A stretch of DNA of 40,209 nt, from positions 1 to 40,209 of the forward strand of contig NZ_LAVA02000029.1 in the NCBI RefSeq assembly GCF_000974985.2, written 5' to 3'. Positions 19,457-28,181 of this stretch are shown here, in pieces. The notes under the pieces were generated by a model. It searched no databases, had not been told where the DNA came from, and worked only from the letters and a program-made list of their open reading frames with translations. Numbering within the stretch: the stretch's first letter is position 1; every line of letters starts with the position of its first letter. The DNA comes from Streptomyces mangrovisoli (GTDB lineage: Bacteria; Actinomycetota; Actinomycetes; Streptomycetales; Streptomycetaceae). Made by a program: the position numbers and the translations under genes.

Positions 19457-20077
19457 CTACGGCTGATGCCCGAACGGCAGCGCGAACCGCAGCGGGGTGA
19501 ACACCTCGGCGTACTCGCAGCCGTGCCGGGTGCCGTGCACCGTGGCGCGGGCCCGCAGGGCCTCGTCGCCGAGTTCGCGGCGGCCGCCGGCCTGGGAGGC
19601 GTGGGCGGCGAGGAGTTCGACCTTCTGCGCCATCACCGGACTGATGTCGACCCGGACGCCGGAGGACAGCAGCGGGGAGCGGGGGGACTCGAAGAGGAGC
19701 ACGTTCGGCAGATAGCGGGTGGCTATCCGCATGGCCTGGTGCGTGAGTTGGTGGTCCTGGTGGACGTCCTCGGCCATGTGCGTGTAGACGAGATCGGGCG
19801 ACGCCCCCGCGATCTCCTCCTCCAGCAGCCCGACGAAGTCGAGCAGTGGCCCCACCCGGCCGTCCGGCAGGTCCAGCATCACCACCTTGGCGCCCAACAG
19901 GTCGGCGGCTCTGGCCTGTTCGGCCTTGCGTCTGCTCGCGTCACCGCCGCGCGCGCCGTCGCTGGCCACCACCAGCGTGATCTGGCTGCCCTCCGCCGCA
20001 TGGCGCAACAGTGCGCCCCCGCAGCCGAACTCGATGTCGTCCGGATGAGCTCCGACCGCCAGCACCCGATCCCACAT
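19457..20077 (-). CDS. PIG-L family deacetylase
   Basis: A 206-residue zinc-dependent N-acetyl-sugar deacetylase-like protein. It has AHPDD (10-14) near the N-terminus and a later His-rich block THMAEDVHQDH (His100, His106, His109), which supply the metal ligands in the PIG-L/MshB/BshB fold. Substrate is unknown. The mycothiol enzyme MshB is longer (about 290), so this is a different member. ATG 20077 follows GGGGGATGG; an in-frame start at 20125 would add 16 residues without a ribosome site. It lies 164 bp downstream of the LMF1-like gene on the same strand and is convergent with the aldo/keto reductase. Confidence 0.9.
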   Translation of the reverse strand: MWDRVLAVGAHPDDIEFGCGGALLRHAAEGSQITLVVASDGARGGDASRRKAEQARAADLLGAKVVMLDLPDGRVGPLLDFVGLLEEEIAGASPDLVYTHMAEDVHQDHQLTHQAMRIATRYLPNVLLFESPRSPLLSSGVRVDISPVMAQKVELLAAHASQAGGRRELGDEALRARATVHGTRHGCEYAEVFTPLRFALPFGHQP

Positions 20078-20241
20078 GTGCCATCCCCCGACGATCACTG
20101 ACCCACTGATACGCAGGCCATCCACTATGAGCTGAAGATCTCCCCCGTGTCCCGTCCCACATCCCTAATTAACGGATGACTACGACATTTGTACGATCGT
20201 CGCATTGGTCATCGGTCGCGTCCGGTCCGCCCCGCGGTCGC

Positions 20242-21663
20242 TCACGACCGGTGGACCGGCGTCGTAAGCCGGGTCGGCGGCAGGAACTCCCGCACGTACG
20301 TCCGCTCCCAGCACGCCCCCGTCTCCCGCAGCTCCCGCCAGGTGGTGTACCGGTACCGGAAGAGCCGGGCGCGGACGAAGCGCGGCGGCTCGCCGGGCGG
20401 GAAGGGGCAGTGGCGCAGCAGCCGCAGCGTGTCCCGGTCGTTCTCCAGCAGCCGTTCCACGAACGCCCCGAACCACGGACCGGCGTACCCGGGGGACAGC
20501 GCGGCGAACCACATCAGCCAGTCCAGGCGCAGATGGTAAGGCGCGAACTGGCGCGGCCAGCGCCGGGGGTCGCCCGGCTTGCCCTTGAAACCGTACTCCC
20601 GCCAGTCCGAGTCCTCGCGCGGGTTCTCGTCGAGCGTGCCCTCGACCACCACCTCGTGGCGGACCCGGCTGACGCTGCCGAACGCGCCGTAGGTGTTGAC
20701 CAGATGGAGCGGGTCGAAGGAGCGGTTCATCACCTGGCGGGGCGAGATCATGTTGGTCACGGGGTGGCGGCTCAGCCAGGCGACGAGCGCGGCCAGGGCG
20801 AGCACGACGGCCTCGAACCAGACCGGCGGTCCCGGCACGTCCGGGGCGTCGGCCGGGAAGCGCACCGCCGACAGCGCCAGCACGATGGTGATCCAGTTCA
20901 GCCAGGAGAAGTTGCCCGACAGGACCAGCCACAGCTGGGTGAGGATCATCAGGGCCGCGGCGGCCGTGGCGATCGGCTGCGGGGTGAACAGCAGGACGGG
21001 GACGACGAGCTGGGTGACGTGGTTGGCCGCGACCTCCACCCGGTGCAGCGGCTTCGGCAGATGGTGGAAGAACCAGCTCAGCGGTCCGGGCATGGGCTGG
21101 GTCTCGTGGTGGTGGTCCAGGCAGGTCAGCTTCCGCCAGCAGGCGTCGCCGCGGATCTTGATCAGTCCGGCGCCGAACTCCACCCGGAACAGCACCCAGC
21201 GCAGCAGGAACAGCACCACGACCGGCGGTGCCACCTCGTCGTTGCCGAGGAACACGGCGAGGAACCCGACCTCCAGCAGCAGGGACTCCCAGCCGAAGGA
21301 GTACCAGGTCTGGCCGACGTTGACGATCGACAGGTACAGCGCCCAGGGGACCAGCCAGAGCGCCATGGCCGCCCCCAGCGGCAGCCGGGAGTCAGCGCCC
21401 GCGAGCAGGGCCGCGGACACCGCGCAGCCCGTCCACGCGCAGCCGGCGAACAGGCGGTCGGAGTAGCGCAGGTGGAACAGGCTGGGGGCCCGCCGGAACG
21501 GCACCCGGGCGAGCAGCCGGGGGATCGGCGTCATGCCCCGCTCGCCGAGCAGCGGGCGGAACTGGAGGGCCGCCGTGAGGAACGCGACCAGGTAGACCCC
21601 GGCCAGGGCCCGCTGGAAGACCAGCCGGCTCAGCCAGTACTCGGGTGCGGTGAACCATCCCAC
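20242..21663 (-). CDS. Lipase maturation factor (LMF1)-like membrane protein
   Basis: A 473-residue integral membrane protein with about seven to nine hydrophobic segments in the first 320 residues. The family text is clear: YLSIVNVGQTWYSFGWESLLLE, LFRVEFGAGLIKIRGDACW, CLDHHHETQPMPGPLSW and later FRYRYTT. A soluble C-terminal part follows. LMF1 helps lipoprotein lipase fold in the vertebrate ER; the role of bacterial members is unknown. GTG 21663 has GAGGAGC upstream. The protein is full length for the bacterial group. The downstream neighbour is the PIG-L deacetylase, perhaps co-transcribed. Confidence 0.88.
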   Translation of the reverse strand: MGWFTAPEYWLSRLVFQRALAGVYLVAFLTAALQFRPLLGERGMTPIPRLLARVPFRRAPSLFHLRYSDRLFAGCAWTGCAVSAALLAGADSRLPLGAAMALWLVPWALYLSIVNVGQTWYSFGWESLLLEVGFLAVFLGNDEVAPPVVVLFLLRWVLFRVEFGAGLIKIRGDACWRKLTCLDHHHETQPMPGPLSWFFHHLPKPLHRVEVAANHVTQLVVPVLLFTPQPIATAAAALMILTQLWLVLSGNFSWLNWITIVLALSAVRFPADAPDVPGPPVWFEAVVLALAALVAWLSRHPVTNMISPRQVMNRSFDPLHLVNTYGAFGSVSRVRHEVVVEGTLDENPREDSDWREYGFKGKPGDPRRWPRQFAPYHLRLDWLMWFAALSPGYAGPWFGAFVERLLENDRDTLRLLRHCPFPPGEPPRFVRARLFRYRYTTWRELRETGACWERTYVREFLPPTRLTTPVHRS

Positions 21664-21856
21664 GGGCGTGCGCTCCTCATGTTCATTGTGGCGCCGCGAG
21701 GTTTCTCGTGGTGCGTCCCGGATCCTCGTCGTGCCGCGCCCGGGCGCCCGGGCCGGTCACTGTTCGTGTGTCCGTGCTCCACTTGCGTAACCCATGTGAG
21801 CGAAGCAGACAATAGTGACGAATCGCTCGGGGTGAGCTGAGCCGGGAGGACCCACG

Positions 21857-23098
21857 GTGCGGAGCGCATCCGGAACTTTCGTCATGGCCTGCGCGCTGGC
21901 GGCGACCCTCGTCGTCGCCGGCGGGGGCCGCACGGAGCACGGGCCGGACGGGCGGCTGGTCCTCCAGCCCGCCGCGGACCGGGGACCCGACCCCTTCACC
22001 CCGTCCACGGCCGCGGCACCCGCCGCCCGGCCGCCCGCGACGACGACGGCGGCCGCCACGGCCGGCCGGGCCGCGCCCTCCGGCGGGACCACCGCGGTCA
22101 CCTATACGGGTGACACCCCCGGCCTCTACGGCGGCACCGCCCGCGCGGGCAGCTGCGACGTCGAGCGGCAGATCCGGCGGCTGACCTCCGACCCGGCCAG
22201 GGCCCGCGCCTTCGCCGGGGCCGAGGGCATCACGCCCGCGGCGATACCCGGCTATCTGCGCGGCCTCACCTCCGTCGTGCTGCGCGCCGACACCCGCGTG
22301 ACCGACCACGGGTACCGCGACGGCCACGCCACCGCCTTCCAGTCCGTCCTCCAGGCGGGCACCGCCGTCCTCGTCGACGACCGGGGCGTGCCCCGGGTCC
22401 GCTGCGCCTGCGGCAACCCGCTCGCGCGGCCCACCGCGGGGTCCGGCGACGCGGCGGACACCCTCACCTCCGCCTCCGCCTCCGCCTCCGCCTCCGGCGC
22501 CGCGGACACCGGCACGGCGTGGGCCGGCTACCGGCCCGGGCGGGTCGTCGTGGTGACCCCGGCCGCCCGCCCGGTCACCGGCATCACCTTCGTCGACGGC
22601 GCCGGACACGGCTGGGTGCGGCGGCCCGTCGGCCACGGCGCCGCCCTCGACCACGCCGTACCCCCGGCGCGCGAGCCGTTCGGGTCGCGCCCGCCGGACG
22701 GGGTCGCCCCGAGCGCGCCGTCGGCCCGCCCGTCCGGCGCCGTGCCCGCCCGGTCGCCGAGCCCGGCCCCGTCCCGGTCCGCCCGGCCGCGCCCGAAGCC
22801 GAGCGGCTGCGCGACGCCCACGCCGACGCCGGAGCCGACCCTCACGCTGTCGATCGTCCCGGAGCCGGAGGCCACCATGGTCGCCTCGGCGTCCGGCACC
22901 CCCTGCCCCAGCCCGACCCCGACGGACCCCTTCGGAGTGCTGCCCACCGACCCGCCCGTGCCGCTCGCCACGATGGTGAACCGGCCGCAGCGGGCCGCGC
23001 CGAGCGCCCCCGCGACCCCGGCGCCGACCGCGACGGGAGCGGCCGGTGACGGCGCGGGCAGCATCTTCGACAGCCCGACCGACGTCTTCGGCGGATGA
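21857..23098 (+). CDS. DUF6777-type exported protein with Pro/Ser/Thr-rich tail
   Basis: A 413-residue protein. A hydrophobic N-terminus (FVMACALAATLVVAGGG) looks like a signal peptide. It resembles a lipobox region, but Gly stands where a lipidated Cys would be expected. The folded core (about 85-250) has LYGGTARAGSCDVERQIR, ALQ-free helices, a TAVLVDDRGVPRVRCACGNPL block with a CxC pair, and VVVVTPAARPVTGITFVD, which I recognise as DUF6777. A (SA)n run comes from a CCTCCG hexanucleotide repeat near 22470-22498. The last about 150 residues are a low-complexity Pro/Ser/Thr/Ala tail. GTG 21857 follows GGGAGGA. In streptomycetes this domain often sits near Ser/Thr signalling genes, and here a PP2C phosphatase follows 166 bp on. 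Confidence 0.75.
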   Translation: MRSASGTFVMACALAATLVVAGGGRTEHGPDGRLVLQPAADRGPDPFTPSTAAAPAARPPATTTAAATAGRAAPSGGTTAVTYTGDTPGLYGGTARAGSCDVERQIRRLTSDPARARAFAGAEGITPAAIPGYLRGLTSVVLRADTRVTDHGYRDGHATAFQSVLQAGTAVLVDDRGVPRVRCACGNPLARPTAGSGDAADTLTSASASASASGAADTGTAWAGYRPGRVVVVTPAARPVTGITFVDGAGHGWVRRPVGHGAALDHAVPPAREPFGSRPPDGVAPSAPSARPSGAVPARSPSPAPSRSARPRPKPSGCATPTPTPEPTLTLSIVPEPEATMVASASGTPCPSPTPTDPFGVLPTDPPVPLATMVNRPQRAAPSAPATPAPTATGAAGDGAGSIFDSPTDVFGG

Positions 23099-23264
23099 GC
23101 CGCGGATGAACCACCCCCGGCTCGACGGGGAACGGCCCCTGCCCGGGCCGGGCGGGTCCGCCGACGGCGTCGTCGCGCCGGGCCGTCCGCCGCAGGCCGG
23201 GCGGGGCACGGAAGGGCCCCGTTCCCCGGTCGAAGAATCGGACAATTCCTGGCAAGGTGGCCCC

Positions 23265-25352
23265 ATGGCTGATCGGGGAGTGAGCGCCCTGTCTCTCCCG
23301 GACGACTGGCCCGCCCACCCGGACCCGATCCTGGCGCTCAACCGCATGGGCACCTTCGACTGGGACCTGGACCACGGTCTGTTCCACATGGACGCCCAGG
23401 CCCACGAGGTCTTCGACCTGCTCCCCGAGGAGTACGACGGGCGGCCCGAGAGCCTCGCGGCGCGCGTGCCCCAGGCCGAGGGGGAGCGCCTCGACGCCGT
23501 GGTGGCCCAGGCCATCAAGGAGGGCAGCGAGAACTACAGCGCGTACTTCCGCCTGCGCTGCCGCAACGGCTCCCTGCGCTGGACCCACACCCAGGGCTAC
23601 ATCCGCCGGGACCGGACGGGCCGGCCGCGCCGCGTGATCGGCATCGTCCGCGACGCCACCCAGGAACTCGCCGACAGCGAGGCCAGAAGCGTGCGCGCCG
23701 CGCAGGACGCGGCGGTGCGCCGGCAGTCCGGCGTGGTCCAGGTGATCACCGGCGCCCTCGCGCACGCCCGCAGCGTCCAGGACGTCATCGACATCCTCAA
23801 GGACACCCAGGGCATACGTCACCTGGGTGCCGCCAGCATCGTCATGGGGCTCGTCGAGGCGGGCCGGATCCGGATGGTCGCGGAGGGCCCGGCCGACAGC
23901 ATCGTGCCCAGCCTCACCGTCAGCCGCATCGACGAGCCGTACCCGATGAGCGAGGTCGTACGGACCCTCAGCCCGCGCTTCATCGAGTCGCCCGAGGAGT
24001 TCGCGGCCGACTACCCGAAGCTGTGGCGCCACCTCACCGATCTGCGCGTCACCTCCGCCGCGTACATGCCGCTCATCGCGCAGGCCCGCCCGATCGGCGC
24101 GATGGGCCTGCTCTACAACGACCGGCGGGGGTTCTCCGCGGAGGAGCGCGCCGTCCTGGTCGCGCTCGGCAGCGGCATCGCGCAGAGCCTGCAGCGCGCC
24201 ATGCTCTACGAGCAGGAGAAGGACCTCGCGCAGAGCCTCCAGCAGGCCATGCTGCCGCGTACCATCCCCAGCGTGCCCGGCGCCGACGTCGCCGTGCGCT
24301 ACCGGGCCGGCTCCACCGCGGGCAGTCTCGGCCGGGACATCGGCGGCGACTGGTACGACCTCATCCCGCTGCCCGGCGGCCGGGTCGGCGCGGTCATCGG
24401 CGACGTCCAGGGCCACGACACGCACGCCGCGGCCGTCATGGGCCAGCTGCGGATCGTGCTGCGCGCCTACGCCGCCGAGGGCCACACCCCCGCCACCGTG
24501 ATGGCCCGCGCCTCGGTCTTCCTGCACGAGCTGGACACGGACCGCTTCGCCACCTGCCTGTACGCCGAGGCGGACCTCGCCACCGGCGTGGTGCAGGTGG
24601 TGCGGGCCGGGCACATCGACCCGGTGATCCGGCACGCCGACGGCTCGTGCCGCCGGGTGCCGTCCGAGGGCGGGCTGCCGCTCGGCCTGTCCGCCGAGTT
24701 CGGCCGGCTCGCCTACCCCGTGGGCACGGTGGAACTCGACCCCGGCGAGACCCTGCTGCTCTGCACCGACGGGCTGGTCGAGCAGCCCGGCACCGACCTC
24801 GACGACGGGATGCGGCATCTCCTCGCGATGATCTCCTCGGGCCCGGACGACGTCCGCCGCCTGGCCGACCTGCTCATCGACCTGGCCGAGGAGCGGGCCG
24901 GCGACGACGACGTGGCCCTCCTCCTGCTGCGCCGCCGGGTCCCGGACACCCCGCGCTCCGGCGGGCGGCTCCAGCAGCACGTGGCCCCCGGCGATCCGGA
25001 GGCCCTCAGCGAGGCCCGGCACATGATCCGCGCCGCGGTCCGCGCGTGGGGCGCCCGGGACCGGGCCGACGAGATCGAACTCGTCGCCGACGAGCTGATC
25101 ACCAACGCCCTGATGCACACCGAGGGCTCCGCGATCGTCACCCTCCGGGTCCTCACCGGTCCCGACCGCAGGCTGCGGGTGGAGGTCGAGGACACCTCCA
25201 GCGCCCTGCCCCGCCCCCGCGACGCGGGCGAGTCCGGCGTCTCGGGCCGCGGCCTGCTCCTGGTGGAACAACTCACGGACGTGTGGGGCGTGGAGGCACG
25301 CGGCGGCGGCAAGTGCGTGTGGTGCGAGTTCACGGCGACCCAGCCCGACTGA
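23265..25352 (+). CDS. PAS-GAF-SpoIIE (PP2C) phosphatase with C-terminal histidine-kinase-like ATPase
   Basis: A 695-residue soluble regulator with four modules. PAS covers about 20-135 (MGTFDWDLDHGLFHMD to GIVRDATQEL). GAF covers about 155-315 (AYMPLIAQARPIGAMGLLY). The SpoIIE/PP2C phosphatase covers about 320-555, with metal-binding Asp in GGDWYDL (361) and GDVQGH (380), then RAGHIDPV and LLCTDGLVE and GDDDVALLLL. The anti-sigma-type HATPase covers about 575-690 (ELVADELITNALMHT and SGRGLLLVEQLTDVWG). Such proteins in streptomycetes dephosphorylate anti-anti-sigma factors and can bind sigma factors. The ATPase domain suggests both switch activities in one chain. ATG 23265 follows AAGGTGG; a longer in-frame reading back to 23046 overlaps the upstream gene and has no site. 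Confidence 0.93.
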   Translation: MADRGVSALSLPDDWPAHPDPILALNRMGTFDWDLDHGLFHMDAQAHEVFDLLPEEYDGRPESLAARVPQAEGERLDAVVAQAIKEGSENYSAYFRLRCRNGSLRWTHTQGYIRRDRTGRPRRVIGIVRDATQELADSEARSVRAAQDAAVRRQSGVVQVITGALAHARSVQDVIDILKDTQGIRHLGAASIVMGLVEAGRIRMVAEGPADSIVPSLTVSRIDEPYPMSEVVRTLSPRFIESPEEFAADYPKLWRHLTDLRVTSAAYMPLIAQARPIGAMGLLYNDRRGFSAEERAVLVALGSGIAQSLQRAMLYEQEKDLAQSLQQAMLPRTIPSVPGADVAVRYRAGSTAGSLGRDIGGDWYDLIPLPGGRVGAVIGDVQGHDTHAAAVMGQLRIVLRAYAAEGHTPATVMARASVFLHELDTDRFATCLYAEADLATGVVQVVRAGHIDPVIRHADGSCRRVPSEGGLPLGLSAEFGRLAYPVGTVELDPGETLLLCTDGLVEQPGTDLDDGMRHLLAMISSGPDDVRRLADLLIDLAEERAGDDDVALLLLRRRVPDTPRSGGRLQQHVAPGDPEALSEARHMIRAAVRAWGARDRADEIELVADELITNALMHTEGSAIVTLRVLTGPDRRLRVEVEDTSSALPRPRDAGESGVSGRGLLLVEQLTDVWGVEARGGGKCVWCEFTATQPD

Positions 25353-25360
25353 CGAGCCCC

Positions 25361-25618
25361 GCCCCGAAAGGGGCGCGGGGAACTGCGCGATCGGCCCCCA
25401 CGGGCCCGCGGGTGTGTGCCCGTGGCCTGGCCGGGGTGGGATGGGCGCTGGCGCCCCGAAGGGGGCGCGGGGAACTGCGCGAACGGCCCCCACCGGCCGG
25501 CAGGTGTGCACGTGGCGGGGCCGCGGGCGGCGCCGTGGCGCGCTCGGCGTGGGGCCCCGATAGGGGCGCGGGGAACTGCGCGAACGGCCCCCACCGGCCC
25601 GCAGGCGCACGCACATGG
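25361..25618 (+). repeat. Three direct copies of the dispersed intergenic repeat
   Basis: Copies begin at 25361, 25453 and 25554, each about 62-65 bp. Each opens with GCCCCGA(A/T)A-type bases, then the core GGGGCGCGGGGAACTGCGCGA, then CGGCCCCCACCGGCC and a variable GCAGG..CAC..TGG end. All three are on the same strand, separated by about 27-38 bp of unrelated sequence. The core is the exact reverse complement of that in the patch at 14034-14276. The patch fills the whole 328-bp gap (25353-25680) between the phosphatase and the DNA glycosylase, and the last copy ends about 60 bp before the latter's start codon. No gene is seen in it. Confidence 0.88.
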
Positions 25619-25680
25619 CGCGACCGGCGCCGGACGGCGGGAACCGTGGCGCTGTCGGTACCGAATGGCACCCTGGACGT

Positions 25681-26544
25681 ATGCCGGAACTGCCAGAGGT
25701 CGAAGCGCTGAAGGACTTCCTGACCGAGCACCTGCTCGGAAAGGAGATCGTGCGCGTGCTGCCCGTCGCGATCAGCGTCCTGAAGACCTACGACCCGCCG
25801 CCGACCGCCCTGGAGGGCCGCGAGGTGACCGCGGTGGACCGGCACGGCAAGTTCCTCGACATCGCCACCGACGGCGGCCCCCGGCTCGTCACGCATCTGG
25901 CCCGCGCCGGCTGGCTCCAGTGGAAGGACCCGCTGCCCGACGGAGTCCCGCGCCCCGGCAAGGGCCCGCTCGCGCTGCGCGTCGCCCTGGCGACCGGCGA
26001 GGGGTTCGACCTGACCGAGGCGGGCACCCAGAAGCGGCTCGCGGTGTACGTGGTCCACGACCCGCAGGAGGTGCCCGGCGTCGCCCGGCTCGGCCCCGAC
26101 CCGCTCGCCGACGACTTCGACGCCGACCGGTTCGCGGAGCTGCTCGCGGGGGAACGGCGGCAGATCAAGGGCGCGTTGCGCGACCAGACCCTGATCGCCG
26201 GGGTGGGCAACGCCTACAGCGACGAGATCCTGCACGCGGCGCGGATGTCCCCGTTCAAGCTGACCGCCTCTCTCACGCCGGAGGAGGTCCGAAGACTCCA
26301 CGAAGCCCTGCGCGCCACGCTGACGGAGGCGGTGGAGCGGTCCCGCGGCCTCGCGGCGGGCCGGCTGAAGGCGGAGAAGAAGAGCGGCCTGCGCGTCCAC
26401 GGCCGTACCGGCGAGCCCTGCCCGGTGTGCGGGGACACCATCCGGGAGGTCTCCTTCAGCGACTCCTCGTTGCAGTACTGCCCGACCTGCCAGACGGGCG
26501 GCAAGCCGCTGGCGGACCGCCGGATGTCACGCCTGCTGAAATGA
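25681..26544 (+). CDS. Fpg/Nei family DNA glycosylase / AP lyase
   Basis: Base-excision repair enzyme of 287 residues that removes oxidised bases and nicks the AP site. It starts MPELPEVEALKDFL, with the catalytic N-terminal Pro2 and Glu3, and has Lys57 in RHGKFLD. The helix-two-turn-helix region LIAGVGNAYSDEILHAA is intact. A zinc finger at the end has Cys247, Cys250, Cys267 and Cys270 (CPVC...CPTC). The sequence does not settle whether oxidised purines (Fpg) or pyrimidines (Nei) are preferred. The ATG follows the repeat patch directly, with no clear ribosome site. Convergent with the anti-sigma gene, separated by 64 bp that contain a 12-bp direct repeat (26561-26584). Confidence 0.93.
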   Translation: MPELPEVEALKDFLTEHLLGKEIVRVLPVAISVLKTYDPPPTALEGREVTAVDRHGKFLDIATDGGPRLVTHLARAGWLQWKDPLPDGVPRPGKGPLALRVALATGEGFDLTEAGTQKRLAVYVVHDPQEVPGVARLGPDPLADDFDADRFAELLAGERRQIKGALRDQTLIAGVGNAYSDEILHAARMSPFKLTASLTPEEVRRLHEALRATLTEAVERSRGLAAGRLKAEKKSGLRVHGRTGEPCPVCGDTIREVSFSDSSLQYCPTCQTGGKPLADRRMSRLLK

Positions 26545-26608
26545 CGCTGCGGGAGCCGGTCGAACGGCGGCTCGAACGGCGGCTCGGGCGGTCGCACGGA
26601 CGACGGCG

Positions 26609-27259
26609 TCAGCCCGCGTCGAGGGTGACCAGGTGGTCGCCGCCCGCGGTGCGGACCTCGTAGCGGGCGATCTCGTCGGGATGCATCGCCGAGCCGCCCT
26701 GGACGGTGTTCGGGCGGGCGTCGTGGTCCGGCACGGTCCAGCTGGTGACGGTCTGCTCGGAGCCGTCGCGGCCGACCACGACCAGCTGGCAGGAGCGCGG
26801 CCCGGCGCCGTCCTTGACGGTGAGCTTCACCGCGCTGCCGTAGTCCGCGTCCTCGGTGGTGATCTGCGCCCAGACGCCGGTCTTGGCGTCGGTCGCGGCG
26901 ACCTCCGAGGAGTCCGCGGTGTGCTCCGCGGACAGCGCGATCCCGGGCCCCGCGACGGCCAGCACCACCGCGGCCGCGACGACGTACAGCGAGCGCCGCC
27001 GCCGTGCCCGGTGCCGGGTGGCGATCTCGCCGAGGAGCCGGTCGAGCAGCCGGGGACCCGGCTGCGCCATGGGGTGCACGAAGCGCGGCGTCGCCCGCCG
27101 ATACAGCAGCAGCTGCCGTGTCGTGGGACCAAACTCGGTGACGTCCGCTGCGCAGCGCGGGCACTCCATGAGGTGGTCCTCGAAGCGGAATGCCTCCGCC
27201 TCGTTCAGCACGCCGAGCGCGTAGGCGCCGACGTCGCGATGCCTTTCCAGGGACCTCAT
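26609..27259 (-). CDS. Zinc-binding (ZAS, zf-HC2) membrane anti-sigma factor
   Basis: A 216-residue protein. The cytosolic N-terminus carries the ZAS motif: His7, then His29-x3-Cys33-x2-Cys36 in DHLMECPRC, which binds zinc and clamps ECF sigma factors. A basic stretch (RHRARRRR) precedes one membrane segment (about 90-112, VVAAAVVLAVAGPGIAL). The outer domain of about 100 residues has a beta-rich RskA-like look. It probably holds the nearby ECF sigma inactive until a surface signal. The ATG is at 27259. Only one gene lies between it and the sigma gene, on the same strand. Whether release occurs by proteolysis or a redox change is not visible. Confidence 0.88.
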   Translation of the reverse strand: MRSLERHRDVGAYALGVLNEAEAFRFEDHLMECPRCAADVTEFGPTTRQLLLYRRATPRFVHPMAQPGPRLLDRLLGEIATRHRARRRRSLYVVAAAVVLAVAGPGIALSAEHTADSSEVAATDAKTGVWAQITTEDADYGSAVKLTVKDGAGPRSCQLVVVGRDGSEQTVTSWTVPDHDARPNTVQGGSAMHPDEIARYEVRTAGGDHLVTLDAG

Positions 27260-27498
27260 GCCGATTCCTCGTGCCTTTGGGTGCGGGTGGGGTTACTCCT
27301 TGCTCCCACCGGTACGCACCAGACCGCTGAATCACTCAAGGCCTACACAGAATCGCAACCTTGGGGATTCGGAGCGGTCGGGCCCGTGGATTGGTCCCGT
27401 TCCGCAGAAATCTGGAACGGGTGTGTCGCGAAGATCGGGAAGGGTCGGTTCACGGAGTCGGGGGAAGGGAGACCGGGCCGGTCGGAGGGGGAGTCGAT

Positions 27499-28014
27499 CT
27501 AGAACAGGTGGATCGCGAGGTGTCCGAGGGGCAGCCCGAGCTGCCAGGCGGGGGTCCACACCTTGGGCCCGTCGTCCTCGCCGAACACCCCTGAGCCGCC
27601 CGGTACGGCGTCCAGGTCGGGCGCGAGCAACTCGGTCTCCTCCAGCCAGCGCCAGGCCATCTGAGCCAGTCTCAGGTCGGGCGAGGGCACCCCCGACTCG
27701 GCGGCCTCGGCCGCGAGCCCGGTCATGCGTTCGCTCACCCAGTCCTGCCACGGCTGGTCGTACGCCGTGAGCGAGAGCCAGGTCTCCAGCTGCGACACCA
27801 CGCGGATGCCGGACAGCGCGCCGTCGGTGTCGGACAGAAAGATCGTCAGCGCCAGCGCGTCACGGCCGGCCCGGAACTCGAAGGACGTCGGCGGCATCAG
27901 GTCGCCGGTGCGGAGCAGCTCGTCGGCGATGTACTCGGCGTACATCCAGGCCATGGGGACGGCGAGTTCGCCCCCGCCGGCGCCGTCCGTGCTCTCCTGA
28001 CCTCTGTGCAGCAT
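27499..28014 (-). CDS. Hypothetical protein between ECF sigma and anti-sigma genes
   Basis: I do not recognise this 171-residue acidic soluble protein. It contains WMYAEYIADELLRTGDLM, FEFRAGRDALALTIFL and QLETWLSLTAYDQPWQDWV, suggesting a mixed alpha/beta fold with many aromatic residues. There is no signal peptide or membrane segment. ATG 28014 is chosen because AGGGAAGGG lies directly upstream (spacing 4 or less) with GGAGGAAGG a little further. An in-frame ATG at 27954 has no ribosome site. It may have a role in the sigma/anti-sigma circuit, judged only from position. A 167-bp gap separates it from the sigma gene and 239 bp from the anti-sigma gene. Confidence 0.7.
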   Translation of the reverse strand: MLHRGQESTDGAGGGELAVPMAWMYAEYIADELLRTGDLMPPTSFEFRAGRDALALTIFLSDTDGALSGIRVVSQLETWLSLTAYDQPWQDWVSERMTGLAAEAAESGVPSPDLRLAQMAWRWLEETELLAPDLDAVPGGSGVFGEDDGPKVWTPAWQLGLPLGHLAIHLF

Positions 28015-28181
28015 CCCTTCCCTGCCTTCCTCCGGTGCGTGCGCGTCGCCCGAACCGGGCTCAGGGATCCCGCGGCGGCGAACGCCGGGAGGCCCCATCC
28101 GGAAAACGGATGAAGACAGCTGATTGCTCAACAGCGATCCTCAGCAAGGCGCTTTACCGAGGTTTGACCCAGGCTTCGGTT

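Noticed and set aside
20176..21840. 554-codon plus-strand frame opposite the LMF1-like gene
   Set aside because: It is rich in His/Gln/Arg/Gly with no domain. The minus-strand LMF1 family blocks and GAGGAGC site explain the region.
22842..25616. 924-codon minus-strand frame opposite the phosphatase gene and repeat patch
   Set aside because: It runs through the non-coding repeat copies at 25361-25618 and antisense to a clear PAS-GAF-PP2C gene; no family motif is present.
25361..25618. CRISPR array
   Set aside because: The three repeats are about 62-65 bp, spaced 27-38 bp, and vary in sequence. The same core occurs inverted in another gap, and no cas gene is present. It is a dispersed intergenic repeat.
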